DNA from: a virus
Virus record (IMG/VR): IMGVR_UViG_3300036862_000024
Coordinates: 1 to 40,119 of that record
Reading direction: 5' to 3' (one strand)
DNA: 40,119 bases
Both the position numbers and the translations under genes were made by a program. Positions 16,754 to 23,396 of the stretch are shown here, piece by piece (positions within the stretch are counted from its first letter, which is position 1; each line of letters opens with the position of its first letter). The notes beneath the pieces were generated by a model. It made no database searches. It was not told the DNA's origin and saw nothing but the letters and a program-made list of their open reading frames with translations.

Positions 16754-17464
16754 TCACGCTCGCCCTACGGACGACGGCGCGAGATGCGCGAGCAACCGCT
16801 GCCCGATCCATTTAGTGAACGCCGGCGGGATTGCTTGCACGAGTTCTCGCCTGTCCATCCAGTCGATGCCCATGAGTCGAGCGGCGAGGTCGAACGGACC
16901 TTGACGGCTGTGACCAGGGAAGTCGCGCGCCTCGCGAATGAATCCGTGGCCGGTCACGAGCAGCGCGCTCCGATTCTTGCGGTGATCGCACGCCGGCTGA
17001 AACATCAGCCACGATGTCTCGAAATTTCGGTGACGCTGTATCCACTCGTCGCCTTCCGTCAGGTTGAACATGGACCCGCAGAGCACGATGCCGCTCTGAT
17101 ACGGAGCGCCGATGACGTTCTCGATGACGTAGGGTCGTTGCGTCGCACGAGCCGCGGCTCGAGTCGGCGCATAGAGATCGGGGTGCGCTGAGCGATTGAG
17201 CGACATGGGGCTGTACGCCTGACACGGCGGGCTCGCATGCACCGCATCGAACTCGTGGCCGTGGGCCGCGAGGTAGTCGAGCGCGTCGGCTTGGACGAAG
17301 CGACAGCCGCCGTGAGGCACGTACCGGGGTTGCGGCTTGATATCGACACCGAGGACGCAGAAGCCCGCGTTTCGGTATCCGCGTGCGGCGCCTCCTGCGC
17401 CGGCGAAAAGATCAAGCAAAGTCGGGCGTCCGCACGCGCTAGCGCACACGATGCAGTCCCTCAT
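16754..17464 (-). CDS. C5-cytosine DNA methyltransferase-like protein
   Basis: A 236-residue protein with the ordered C5-methyltransferase motifs: AdoMet site LLDLFAGAGGAARGY (16-30), an acidic DIKPQ (41-45), catalytic HASPPCQAYS with Cys81, ENV at 115-117, QRHRNFE (143-149) as motif VIII, and a closing QAIPPAFTKWIGQ (210-222). It would methylate cytosine C5, probably to protect phage DNA from restriction. It is shorter than bacterial enzymes, with little room for a target-recognition domain between motifs VIII and IX. No restriction endonuclease partner is seen. The N-terminus has three extra Cys (CIVCASAC). Confidence 0.85.
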   Translation of the reverse strand: MRDCIVCASACGRPTLLDLFAGAGGAARGYRNAGFCVLGVDIKPQPRYVPHGGCRFVQADALDYLAAHGHEFDAVHASPPCQAYSPMSLNRSAHPDLYAPTRAAARATQRPYVIENVIGAPYQSGIVLCGSMFNLTEGDEWIQRHRNFETSWLMFQPACDHRKNRSALLVTGHGFIREARDFPGHSRQGPFDLAARLMGIDWMDRRELVQAIPPAFTKWIGQRLLAHLAPSSVGRA

Positions 17465-17498
17465 GGCTCCCCTGGGTCCGCGTCGCCGCCACGCCGGG

Positions 17499-17591
17499 TC
17501 ACATCCCCTCCGCTTCGTCGCGCGACCCCGCCCGTGGGGGAGCCGGAGCCTCGGAGGGCGGCACGCGCCTCACCGGAGTTCTACGACGCAT
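17499..17591 (-). CDS. Possible 30-residue basic peptide
   Basis: A short ORF in the otherwise empty gap upstream of the methyltransferase. The ATG at 17591 is preceded by GAGAGGTGAGG. The product is Arg- and Pro-rich (MRRRTPVRRVPPSEAP...) with no motif. The ribosome site is the only support; the gap is also rich in GC hairpins, so it could equally be non-coding leader. Confidence 0.25.
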   Translation of the reverse strand: MRRRTPVRRVPPSEAPAPPRAGSRDEAEGM

Positions 17592-17628
17592 CCTCACCTC
17601 TCGTCTCTCCTCGCCCGCCGCCCCGCAC

Positions 17629-17727
17629 CTATCGCCACGGTTTCTCAATCAGCACGATGCCGATGAGCAGGGCGTGAATCGCTACTTGCATGACGAGATA
17701 CCATCCGCCGATCAGTGACCAACTCAC
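17629..17727 (-). CDS. Single-pass membrane micro-protein, 32 residues
   Basis: GTG start in a GTGA overlap with the upstream stop. The product is a single hydrophobic helix (LIGGWYLVMQVAIHALLIGI) with a short basic end (EKPWR). The coupling and clean membrane helix make it credible despite its length. It resembles in size the 32-residue membrane peptide at 22267. Function unknown. Confidence 0.5.
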   Translation of the reverse strand: MSWSLIGGWYLVMQVAIHALLIGIVLIEKPWR

Positions 17728-17951
17728 GTGGTGGTGTCCCGCCCGTGGCCCGTGGTGGTGTCCCGGAGGGCGGCGACGGCCCGCACGAGTTCGCGAAGGT
17801 TCTTGGCGTGCGCTCCGTGCATTTCCCGCTCTGCGGCAGACCAATGCTGCGTCTCTGACGCTTTGCGCTCGAAGTCCGTGGCCTCGGCGAGCAGCCACCT
17901 CGCGCTGATTGCTTTCGCCGCATCGACCACGGCGTCTCGGTGAACCTCCAT
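17724..17951 (-). CDS. Small helical protein, start uncertain
   Basis: 75 residues from ATG 17951, mainly helical and charged, ending in a Thr-rich tail. The frame is open back to 18179 in an ATGA overlap, which would give 151 residues. I prefer the short form because the extra 76 residues are low-complexity Ala/Pro/Ser/Gly and the DNA there contains a perfect hairpin (18025-18046) and a better zinc-knuckle reading in another frame. Downstream coupling is by GTGA. Confidence 0.5.
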   Translation of the reverse strand: MEVHRDAVVDAAKAISARWLLAEATDFERKASETQHWSAAEREMHGAHAKNLRELVRAVAALRDTTTGHGRDTTT

Positions 17952-18024
17952 CCACGCGCTACCTTTCAGTCCCAACAGAACGCGCGATCCGTCAACGAGC
18001 GGGCGCGCCTCCGGTCCTCGGGCC

Positions 18025-18046
18025 ACGCCCCCGGATGGGGGGGCGT
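18025..18046 (-). terminator. Perfect 8-bp GC hairpin in the leftward operon
   Basis: ACGCCCCC (18025-18032) pairs with GGGGGCGT (18039-18046) across a 6-nt loop. It lies in the 136-nt stretch between two leftward genes, where tight overlaps are otherwise the rule. No T-run follows on the minus strand, so partial termination or mRNA processing is more likely than a full stop. Confidence 0.4.
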
Positions 18047-18087
18047 CGCAGGGCTCCGGGGAAGCCGGAGAAGAACCGGAGGCGGCG

Positions 18088-18153
18088 TCAGATGCTCCGG
18101 CACACCTCATACTGGCCGTGGATTCCTTTGCATTTGGTGCAGTAGGTGTCGAT
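18088..18153 (-). other. Zinc-knuckle reading frame with a Shine-Dalgarno but no normal start codon
   Basis: On the minus strand GAGGAGGTGA (18169-18160) is a near-perfect ribosome site. At the right distance below it the frame reads IDTYCTKCKGIHGQYEVCRSI then TGA, a convincing zinc-knuckle peptide with CTKC and a third Cys. The codon at the expected start is ATC (18153-18151); the nearby ATG is in a different frame and opens only 17 codons. Either a rare ATC start is used, or one base is wrong or lost and this is a frameshifted gene. Confidence 0.35.
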
Positions 18154-18175
18154 TGGGCATCACCTCCTCGTGTCG

Positions 18176-18367
18176 TCATGATGTCAACCATGAGGCAAAG
18201 GCGATCACTCGCCGCGCGAGCTTGAAACGGAGTCGCTTCTTCACGCCGCGCCAGCGGTCCCAATCCCACGCCGACGCTCCGCGCGCCATCTCGCCGCACC
18301 AGCACGGCTCCGCTGGCTCAAGATTCGACTGCGGGTAAAACTCCTCGTCACAGACCACGCACGTCAT
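18176..18367 (-). CDS. Zinc-knuckle protein, 63 residues
   Basis: Begins MTCVVCDEEFYPQSN and continues EPCWCGEMARG, giving CVVC and CWC pairs for a single zinc ribbon, followed by a basic Arg/Lys/Trp-rich helix that could contact nucleic acid. ATG in a 4-nt ATGA overlap with the upstream zinc protein. Role unknown; small host-takeover proteins of this type are common in early operons. Confidence 0.6.
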   Translation of the reverse strand: MTCVVCDEEFYPQSNLEPAEPCWCGEMARGASAWDWDRWRGVKKRLRFKLARRVIAFASWLTS

Positions 18368-18708
18368 GATTTCTCCTGGCCCTCGCGGGCCGCACCGGAT
18401 TCGTATTCGTCCAGACAGCGGCGGATGTCGTCAATGAACGCGCGGTCCTCGACGCTGAGCGCGAAGAGATCCACTTCTGCCGACACCTTGACTTGCCCCG
18501 CGCCGCTTTTGAGTCTCACCGAGCGCACGGCTAGCGGCTTCGCCTGCGGCGCGCACTTCGGACACAGATGCTCCGTGTGGCCAACCTTCGGGCGGAATCG
18601 CTTCCACCAGCCGAACACGGCCCCGTGATGCTCCACGCCGCACCGCTCGCACCGAAGGTGGGATATGAATGCTCTGTCGGTGTACGGATGCCATTCGCCG
18701 ACATTCAC
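18364..18708 (-). CDS. Zinc-ribbon protein, 114 residues
   Basis: GTG start in the GTGA overlap with the MazG-like gene. The N-terminal half has CERCGVEHHG and HLCPKCAP, two C-x-x-C knuckles 30 residues apart, as in a zinc ribbon. The C-terminal half holds a strand-rich segment and a final helix (EDRAFIDDIRRCLDEYES). A transcription-related or nucleic-acid-binding role is inferred from the ribbon only. Confidence 0.6.
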   Translation of the reverse strand: MNVGEWHPYTDRAFISHLRCERCGVEHHGAVFGWWKRFRPKVGHTEHLCPKCAPQAKPLAVRSVRLKSGAGQVKVSAEVDLFALSVEDRAFIDDIRRCLDEYESGAAREGQEKS

Positions 18709-19022
18709 GGCTCCTCCTTCGGCGCGGGAGCCTCTGCAACGCTGGCGATCTCCTTCAATTGCTCGGCAAATTCGCGCACGTTGTCCGCGATCATCATCGC
18801 GAAGTTCGCCACGTCAGCAGCCTCGCTCACGATCGTCTCCGGCGATTTGACCGCCGCGATAGCGCGCGTCAGTTCCGCCGTCTCTTGCCGCAGCCGCGCA
18901 AGCAACTGCGCGTGCGTCATGTCTGACCATCCGGTCTTGTGATCGTTGTCGCGTAACTCGCGCTCCATGCACTGCGCGAACCACAGCACCGTGTCGCTGA
19001 GACCGATCGTCTTACGTCTCAT
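18705..19022 (-). CDS. MazG-like nucleotide pyrophosphohydrolase
   Basis: A 105-residue all-helical protein with the MazG-type metal site: E47-x-x-E50 in LRQETAELTRA, 16 residues, then E67-x-x-D70 in SEAADVANFAMM. This spacing fits the E-x-x-E-12-28-E-x-x-D signature of all-alpha NTP pyrophosphohydrolases. Such enzymes hydrolyse (d)NTPs or modified nucleotides; in phages they are thought to adjust nucleotide pools or the host alarmone response. ATG in ATGA overlap with the upstream gene. The acidic tail (APAPKEEP) is extra. Confidence 0.75.
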   Translation of the reverse strand: MRRKTIGLSDTVLWFAQCMERELRDNDHKTGWSDMTHAQLLARLRQETAELTRAIAAVKSPETIVSEAADVANFAMMIADNVREFAEQLKEIASVAEAPAPKEEP

Positions 19023-19435
19023 GCTTGCCCCTTCGGCGCGGGAGAGGGGAGAGCACGAAGCTCAGCTATCGCCGCTTCCCATCCCGCGAGCCATAGGACA
19101 GAATCGGACCGGTAGATCGCGAAAGCGAAGCGACGCTTACTGAGCGCCTTCATCAACGCCTCGACCGTGCGTCGCCGCTCGTCGGCGCGGACCTCGGTGG
19201 CGTAGCGCTCAAGCGACTCGATCAGCATTTGGCGACGACACCACGGGGCGTGCGGCGGATTCAGCTCCTTCGTCAGACAGCCGCAGGAGACGTAGGCCAC
19301 TGCAATCTCTCGTGGCCCGATGTCGGGCGCCCGTTCCTCTGGCGTCGTCACGCTGGGACTCGCTTCAGTCAGCCCTTCGCCTCGGAGGCGAGCGACGCCA
19401 CACGGTTCATCTCCAGACAAATCACGGTCTGACAT
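19019..19435 (-). CDS. Hypothetical protein, up to 138 residues
   Basis: Starts at ATG 19435, or more likely at GTG 19351 just after the upstream stop, which would avoid a 67-nt overlap and give 110 residues. The segment VSCGCLTKELNPPHAPWC has three Cys and a His; then a helix with RADERRRTVEALMKAL. C-terminus helical with two Trp. I do not recognise the family. Confidence 0.5.
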   Translation of the reverse strand: MSDRDLSGDEPCGVARLRGEGLTEASPSVTTPEERAPDIGPREIAVAYVSCGCLTKELNPPHAPWCRRQMLIESLERYATEVRADERRRTVEALMKALSKRRFAFAIYRSDSVLWLAGWEAAIAELRALPSPAPKGQA

Positions 19436-19767
19436 TCCATGCTTCTGTCGTTACCGCCGTGCACGACCCCGTGATAACGCTCCAGCAGTTCCTTTAGCGC
19501 CTCCCGCAATCGCGTGACGGTGGCCGCTGCTCTGTTCCGCGCAGCTAGCGCGTCTCCCGCGTCAGACAACGCCCGCGCTAACTTCTCGCGGTCTTCGACG
19601 ATCTCTTCGTCAAGCGCTTCACGACGACGTACTTCCGCTTCCGCTCGTTCGGCTCGTTCCTCGGCGTCGCGGAGGGCGACGTCGATCTGTTCAGCTAGAG
19701 ACTCGCGGTCAGCAGAATTCAGCACGACACGCCATGTCCCCGCGATCTCCGCTCCGGTCGTGGTCAC
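19369..19767 (-). CDS. Coiled-coil protein, 132 residues
   Basis: GTG start in a GTGA overlap. Residues 20-95 form a continuous charged coiled coil rich in Glu, Arg and Ala, with an additional ERYHGVVHGGND loop and two Cys near the end. No enzymatic motif. Coiled-coil proteins of this size in early operons are often oligomeric adaptors, but no role can be set from the sequence. Confidence 0.6.
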   Translation of the reverse strand: MTTTGAEIAGTWRVVLNSADRESLAEQIDVALRDAEERAERAEAEVRRREALDEEIVEDREKLARALSDAGDALAARNRAAATVTRLREALKELLERYHGVVHGGNDRSMECQTVICLEMNRVASLASEAKG

Positions 19768-20042
19768 GACTTCCTCTTCGCCGCGCGCACGAGTTCCAGC
19801 GTCCTTTTTCTGATCGCTGTGAGAACGCGCGCGGCCTCGGCAACGTCATCGTTGCTCACGGCGCTTGTAAAGTCGCAGCACTCAGCCTGTAGCCAGCGCT
19901 CGCACACGATCTCAGGACGCAGGTGAAGAAGCTTCCCGACCTCGCTCATCGCACATGTGTCGTGGCTCGCGACAAGCTTCTTTTCTCGGGAGGTAAACCC
20001 TCCGCGCGCTTTTGCTTTGATGCATCGCTGTAACCAAGTCAT
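19764..20042 (-). CDS. Hypothetical protein with HTH-like helix, 92 residues
   Basis: Starts at ATG 20042 in an ATGA overlap. The middle (REKKLVASHDTCAMSEVGKLL then PEIVCERWLQAEC) resembles a helix-turn-helix followed by a recognition-type helix, ending in a basic tail AAKRKS. Four Cys are present without C-x-x-C spacing except ECC. DNA binding is a tentative inference. Confidence 0.5.
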   Translation of the reverse strand: MTWLQRCIKAKARGGFTSREKKLVASHDTCAMSEVGKLLHLRPEIVCERWLQAECCDFTSAVSNDDVAEAARVLTAIRKRTLELVRAAKRKS

Positions 20043-20308
20043 GCGGGCTCCTCCGTGGGGCGGGACGCGGCCAGCAAGGGTTCGCACTTGTTGCAGTTGA
20101 ACGGCACGGGCGCGTGATAGCCGTCGCGAATCAGCACGTCACGGAATGCGTCCCGCTCTCGCTCCACGCGGGCGAGCTCGGCGAGGAGATCGCCGACTTC
20201 GCGGGCGACGAGAAACGGGTCTTCTTCCATCGGCAGAGCCGATGCGTTAAAAGCTTCTCGGCGCTGATCTTGTCGCTTCGTGATCTCCGCGCGTCGTTCC
20301 GGCGTCAT
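20039..20308 (-). CDS. Small helical protein with CNKC pair
   Basis: 89 residues: basic N-terminal helix, acidic linker (PMEEDPF), a coil (VGDLLAELARVERERDAF), then FNCNKCEPLL. The pattern of coil plus CxxC is also seen in other early proteins here. ATG preceded by AAAGGGG. Function unknown. Confidence 0.55.
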   Translation of the reverse strand: MTPERRAEITKRQDQRREAFNASALPMEEDPFLVAREVGDLLAELARVERERDAFRDVLIRDGYHAPVPFNCNKCEPLLAASRPTEEPA

Positions 20309-20317
20309 CGCGCCCCT

Positions 20318-20512
20318 TTAGCGTCTTCGGCGAGGTTCGTCGCCCTTGCCGTTGGTCGCGACGACGAGCCAACCCGCGCGCTTCCGTCCCGGCGCTGGCT
20401 TGAATCCGAGATACTTGTGTCGGCCGGAGACGCCGAAGATGCCGAGGTCTCCGAGGGTGATCGAAGACCCGTGCTCGATCGGAATGAACTTCACCGTGCG
20501 CTTGATTGCCAT
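20318..20512 (-). CDS. Small basic beta-rich protein, 64 residues
   Basis: ATG 20512 with AGAGGAACGC ahead; longer in-frame starts would run into the neighbouring gene. The fold seems beta-rich (RTVKFIPIEHGSSITLG, HKYLGFKPAPGRKRAGWLVV) with a basic end (EPRRRR). Small basic beta proteins can bind nucleic acid, but there is no recognisable motif. Confidence 0.6.
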   Translation of the reverse strand: MAIKRTVKFIPIEHGSSITLGDLGIFGVSGRHKYLGFKPAPGRKRAGWLVVATNGKGDEPRRRR

Positions 20513-20525
20513 GCGTTCCTCTCTT

Positions 20526-20747
20526 TCATCGCGCCCCCTTGGGAGTCGTCGGAGGCGTCGCCGCCAGAAAGCGAATCGGTGTCCAGTCGCACGTCCGGCT
20601 CTCTGCCTCCGCTCCGAACAGGAATTCGCAACGCGGAAACCAATCACAGTCGCCGCACGTCATCCCGTCAGGCAACGTCGCGTCGTCCTGTTTCTCGTCG
20701 CGCAGCGACGGACCCGGACGGCGGGTCACTTCGGCACCTGATCGCAT
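20526..20747 (-). CDS. Conserved-type Cys-rich phage protein, 73 residues
   Basis: Contains GMTCGDCDWFPRCEFLFG then SRTCDWTPIRF. The C-x-x-C-x5-C ... C-D-W-x-P-x-R-F layout is one I have seen in small proteins of many tailed phages, probably a zinc or Fe-S knuckle of unknown role. ATG 20747 overlaps the upstream gene by 22 nt. Two thirds of the protein is low-complexity. Confidence 0.6.
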   Translation of the reverse strand: MRSGAEVTRRPGPSLRDEKQDDATLPDGMTCGDCDWFPRCEFLFGAEAESRTCDWTPIRFLAATPPTTPKGAR

Positions 20748-20896
20748 CCGTTCAGCGCCTTGCGGATTCTGGCGCGCACCTCGGCATGCACCACGGGTTG
20801 ATCGCGCAGATAGAGCGCCGCTTCCAGCGCCGTCATGCTCAGCGTCACGCGATGTTCCGGCTCGGGGCCGTCATCGTCCACGTGTCGTGACTTCAT
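20726..20896 (-). CDS. Small hypothetical protein, 56 residues
   Basis: ATG 20896 is preceded by GGAGGGGTAG at good spacing. The product begins with an acidic His/Asp region, then a helix (MTALEAALYLRDQPVVHAEV) and a basic helix (RARIRKALNGC). Its strong ribosome site and coupling to the next gene make it credible. Family not recognised. Confidence 0.55.
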   Translation of the reverse strand: MKSRHVDDDGPEPEHRVTLSMTALEAALYLRDQPVVHAEVRARIRKALNGCDQVPK

Positions 20897-20899
20897 GCC

Positions 20900-21100
20900 C
20901 TACCCCTCCGTCCGGGCGCGCCGGAAGATGTCCGTGCGTTCCGTAACGAGAACTGAGGTGTACCGGACGCTGTCTCTGAATCCGAGCCACCGCGCCACGT
21001 CACCGAGCGACCTGTCAGCGATGCTGCTTGATTCGGGGTCATACGGCTCGTAGTAGCCTGCGTACACGGTGAACTTCGCGCCGCGCAACCGCGCGACCAT
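20900..21100 (-). CDS. Hypothetical protein, 66 residues
   Basis: A mixed alpha/beta product with YAGYYEPYDPES, a helix LGDVARWLGF, and a strand YTSVLVTERT. ATG start 9 nt after the stop of the 27-residue gene. No motif recognised. Confidence 0.55.
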   Translation of the reverse strand: MVARLRGAKFTVYAGYYEPYDPESSSIADRSLGDVARWLGFRDSVRYTSVLVTERTDIFRRARTEG

Positions 21101-21109
21101 CGCGGCCGG

Positions 21110-21193
21110 TCAGTAGTGGCGTCCCTTGCCCCATGAGTCCTCGGCGAACCACGTCGCCTTCATCGCCGCCCGCTTCTCTTTGTCGGTCAGCAT
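21110..21193 (-). CDS. Micro-protein, 27 residues
   Basis: ATG in a TGATG overlap with the HTH protein, preceded by GGAGGAG. The product is MLTDKEKRAAMKATWFAE followed by DSWGKGRHY. The coupling and ribosome site are strong for its size. No function known. Confidence 0.5.
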   Translation of the reverse strand: MLTDKEKRAAMKATWFAEDSWGKGRHY

Positions 21194-21588
21194 CACTCCT
21201 CCGTCCGGTGGAACCGGTGGAACCCCTCGCGGATTCGCTCCTCGATCTTCCGTCGCGTCGTCTTGTACTTCCGCGCCAACGCCAGGAACGTCTTGCCGGA
21301 TTGGAACTCGCGGAGCAGCACGCGCGTTGTGACGCGGATCACGCGCTTCGGAATCTTGCAGCCCGTTCCCGGTCGGCACCAGAACGGCACGTGATCGTAG
21401 AACACCTGCACCGTCAGGTTCTTCGCCGGCCGACGCTTGTAGCAGCAACTCGTCGGAAGCAATCGACCCGGTTTGTACCGGGTCCAATGGCGCTCGTCCT
21501 TCCAGCCGCCGGGCACCGGAATGTTGAGCGTTGTGACGAACCGCGTGGCCGGTTGATGCGGTCGCGTGTAGACGTGCAACGCGCTCAT
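21193..21588 (-). CDS. Basic protein with C-terminal helix-turn-helix
   Basis: 131 residues, very basic. Residues 90-125 (REFQSGKTFLALARKYKTTRRKIEERIREG) resemble a sigma-region-4 or resolvase-type HTH: helix, turn at KYKT, recognition helix with Arg. The N-terminal part has scattered Cys (SCCYKR, WC, GC) and beta segments. A role in transcription control or DNA processing is plausible. Starts in ATGA overlap with the VRR-NUC gene. Confidence 0.6.
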   Translation of the reverse strand: MSALHVYTRPHQPATRFVTTLNIPVPGGWKDERHWTRYKPGRLLPTSCCYKRRPAKNLTVQVFYDHVPFWCRPGTGCKIPKRVIRVTTRVLLREFQSGKTFLALARKYKTTRRKIEERIREGFHRFHRTEE

Positions 21589-22058
21589 GTCGAGTCCGTC
21601 CGGTGGACCCCGCCACCACGGGCGAGCGCGGCCTGTACGTCCTCTACGCTTGTCGCCAAGATCGCGATCCCGCCCGCGCGCGTTACGTTTGCCAAGAACG
21701 CGATCTGTTCCGGCGTCGGCTGCTTACCGGGGCGCTTCACCTCGATCGCGAGGAAGCGGGCGTTCTCTGCTCCGGAGCATGTGCAGCGCCCACCACTCGC
21801 CGCAGTCGCGCACATGCCACAGGAAACCGTCACCGTGCGCCATCCGAGAATGTCACTCACGCCGCGCTTGCCGATCCGCACGAAGCGCTCTTTGCCTTTG
21901 TACGTCGCGCGGTAGGATGCGGTCCCGTTCTTCCACGCGACCACACCGGGCACGAGCTTGAGATACCCAAGGATCGCAGCCTGAATGACGGACTCACGCC
22001 GCGGTGTCGGCTTGCGCTTTCTCCCGAGCGCCGCGGCTTCCGCCTTGGTGATGTTCAT
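21585..22058 (-). CDS. VRR-NUC domain nuclease
   Basis: 157 residues. The PD-(D/E)xK core of the VRR-NUC family is visible: Glu22 in RESVIQAAILGYL, Asp69 in GVSDILGW, Glu106-x-Lys108 in FLAIEVKRPGKQPTPEQ, and Gln118. VRR-NUC proteins are structure-specific nucleases, several cutting Holliday or flap structures. Between the Asp and ExK strands lies an insertion with four Cys (C80, C83, C92, C94) that could bind zinc and is not usual for the minimal phage family. It belongs to the recombination gene set, coupled by ATGA to both neighbours. Confidence 0.8.
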   Translation of the reverse strand: MNITKAEAAALGRKRKPTPRRESVIQAAILGYLKLVPGVVAWKNGTASYRATYKGKERFVRIGKRGVSDILGWRTVTVSCGMCATAASGGRCTCSGAENARFLAIEVKRPGKQPTPEQIAFLANVTRAGGIAILATSVEDVQAALARGGGVHRTDST

Positions 22059-22270
22059 GACTGCCGGAGTATTTCTATCGCGCGAGAATGGTCATTGCGC
22101 ACGAGGTCGATGCAGCGGCGCACCGCCAGCGAGCGATTTGGGCCGAGGGTATTGAGCCACGCGAGTTGGTCGGGCGTGAGTTTCACCGAGGTCCGTGTCG
22201 AGGCTGGGCCAGCAACTTCCTCGGCGTGCTGATACTCGTAGTGCTTCTTGCGCCACCACGCTGGCTTCAT
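22055..22270 (-). CDS. Ribbon-helix-helix-like regulator candidate
   Basis: 71 residues from ATG 22270 (ATGA overlap). A Trp/Lys/His-rich N-terminus leads to RTSVKLTPDQLAWLNTLGP and then NRSLAVRRCIDLVR. A strand with alternating residues followed by two helices separated by a Gly turn fits the ribbon-helix-helix (CopG/Arc) fold. Such proteins are usually dimeric repressors. It could act on the palindromes near 27180, which is inference. Confidence 0.5.
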   Translation of the reverse strand: MKPAWWRKKHYEYQHAEEVAGPASTRTSVKLTPDQLAWLNTLGPNRSLAVRRCIDLVRNDHSRAIEILRQS

Positions 22271-22365
22271 CCCGTCATCAACCCGAGCGCGAGTAACACG
22301 AGCCCGCACGTGACTAGCCACGCGAACAGCTCCCCGAGAATCTTCACGCGGAAGCCGAGAGTCAC
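22267..22365 (-). CDS. Single-pass membrane micro-protein, 32 residues
   Basis: GTG in a GTGA overlap with the ATPase stop; its own stop overlaps the next ATG. One hydrophobic helix (LFAWLVTCGLVLLALGLM). Coupling on both sides argues that it is translated. Role unknown. Confidence 0.5.
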   Translation of the reverse strand: MTLGFRVKILGELFAWLVTCGLVLLALGLMTG

Positions 22366-23396
22366 GACGGAATCACCGCGCCCGGTGGGCACTGCTTCGT
22401 CAGCGCGTCCAGCAGCGCCGTGAGCGCGGACGGGTCCACGTGCGTTTCCGTCGCCTCGCCGCAGTGCTCGCGCCACAGCGTGCGCCAGTCGCCCTTCTTC
22501 ATCCCGAGATAGCGCGCGGTCGCTTGGCACTTCGTCAGGAGCGCGGCGCGTTCTGCTTGCGCCGGTTCTGCTTCCTCCGACGGAGGTAGCGTTGATTCGC
22601 GTTTCAGAGTTTCTTGCGGCGCTTGACGTTCTGACTCACGCGCGGGCTCCTTACCAGCAGCCCACGCGGCGAGCTGCTTCCCTGCATTCTCGTCAATCGG
22701 GTGCGTCGTCGGGAATAGGTGGCGCACTTGATCCTGCAACTTGATCGGCTGCGGGATGCCAGGACGATCAGGCGTCAGCAGAAACGACGCCGTGAGTTCG
22801 TAGAGGATGTTCTTTTCCGCGACGGGGATCCAGTCAGAGAAGCCGCTCGCGATCCGCTTTGGTACGATCTCCATCTTTCCGTTCGCGCCACGCATCATCT
22901 CAACCTTTTGCTCGGCGCGGAACGCGAGGATGAGATGTGCGCGGACTTGCAGAAGTCGCTGCACCCACGCCTTGTGCGACATCTTCGGACGTACCCATGC
23001 CGCCATCGCGCACGTCTCGCGCTTCTTCCAGTCGTTCCCGGCCATGCGGTCTAACTCCTCCTCGTGCCAATCGAGGAGCCCGCCTTCGCCCGCGTGCTCG
23101 TGAGAACACGAGTCCACCACGATCACGGGATAGCCCGCGTCGTCAGCGGCCTTGATCGCTTCGGCGTAGGCGTCAGGTCGGAACGGCGGTTTCAGGTCTG
23201 CGTGATCGAACACGAAGCGATCCGCGTAATGCTTCCCGCGGCCTGCTTCTGTGTCGATGACCGCGAACGGTTTGCTTCCTGCGATTCCAGCGGCGAGACG
23301 GAACGCGGATAGGGTTTTCCCGCCGCCAGATGGGCCAACGACGCCAATGACGAGCCCGATGTTCTCGCGGATCGCGCGCCGGAACGTGATCGTCAT
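22362..23396 (-). CDS. RecA-fold P-loop ATPase (phage recombination type)
   Basis: A 344-residue protein starting at ATG 23396 (ATGA overlap). Walker A is GPSGGGKT (21-28); the acidic VIDTEAGRGKHYAD follows; Walker B is YPVIVVDSCSH. A Trp-rich helical region and VQRLLQVRAHLILAFRAEQK complete an AAA_24/Sak4-like RecA core; residues 245-344 are a Glu-rich linker plus a small helical domain. Such proteins work beside a 5'-3' exonuclease as single-strand annealing or recombinase ATPases. Position next to the RecE-like exonuclease supports this; sequence motifs alone cannot separate recombinase from other P-loop roles. Confidence 0.7.
   Translation of the reverse strand: MTITFRRAIRENIGLVIGVVGPSGGGKTLSAFRLAAGIAGSKPFAVIDTEAGRGKHYADRFVFDHADLKPPFRPDAYAEAIKAADDAGYPVIVVDSCSHEHAGEGGLLDWHEEELDRMAGNDWKKRETCAMAAWVRPKMSHKAWVQRLLQVRAHLILAFRAEQKVEMMRGANGKMEIVPKRIASGFSDWIPVAEKNILYELTASFLLTPDRPGIPQPIKLQDQVRHLFPTTHPIDENAGKQLAAWAAGKEPARESERQAPQETLKRESTLPPSEEAEPAQAERAALLTKCQATARYLGMKKGDWRTLWREHCGEATETHVDPSALTALLDALTKQCPPGAVIPS

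Noticed and set aside
17952-18179. N-terminal extension of the 17724 gene to ATG 18179
   Set aside because: Although the ATGA overlap is attractive, the extension is low-complexity and covers a perfect hairpin and a better zinc-knuckle frame, so I favour the shorter protein.
18172-18185. TTGACATCATGA on the minus strand as a third copy of the repeated promoter
   Set aside because: It shares TTGACA and CATGA but lacks the spacing and a -10; it coincides with the overlap of two genes.
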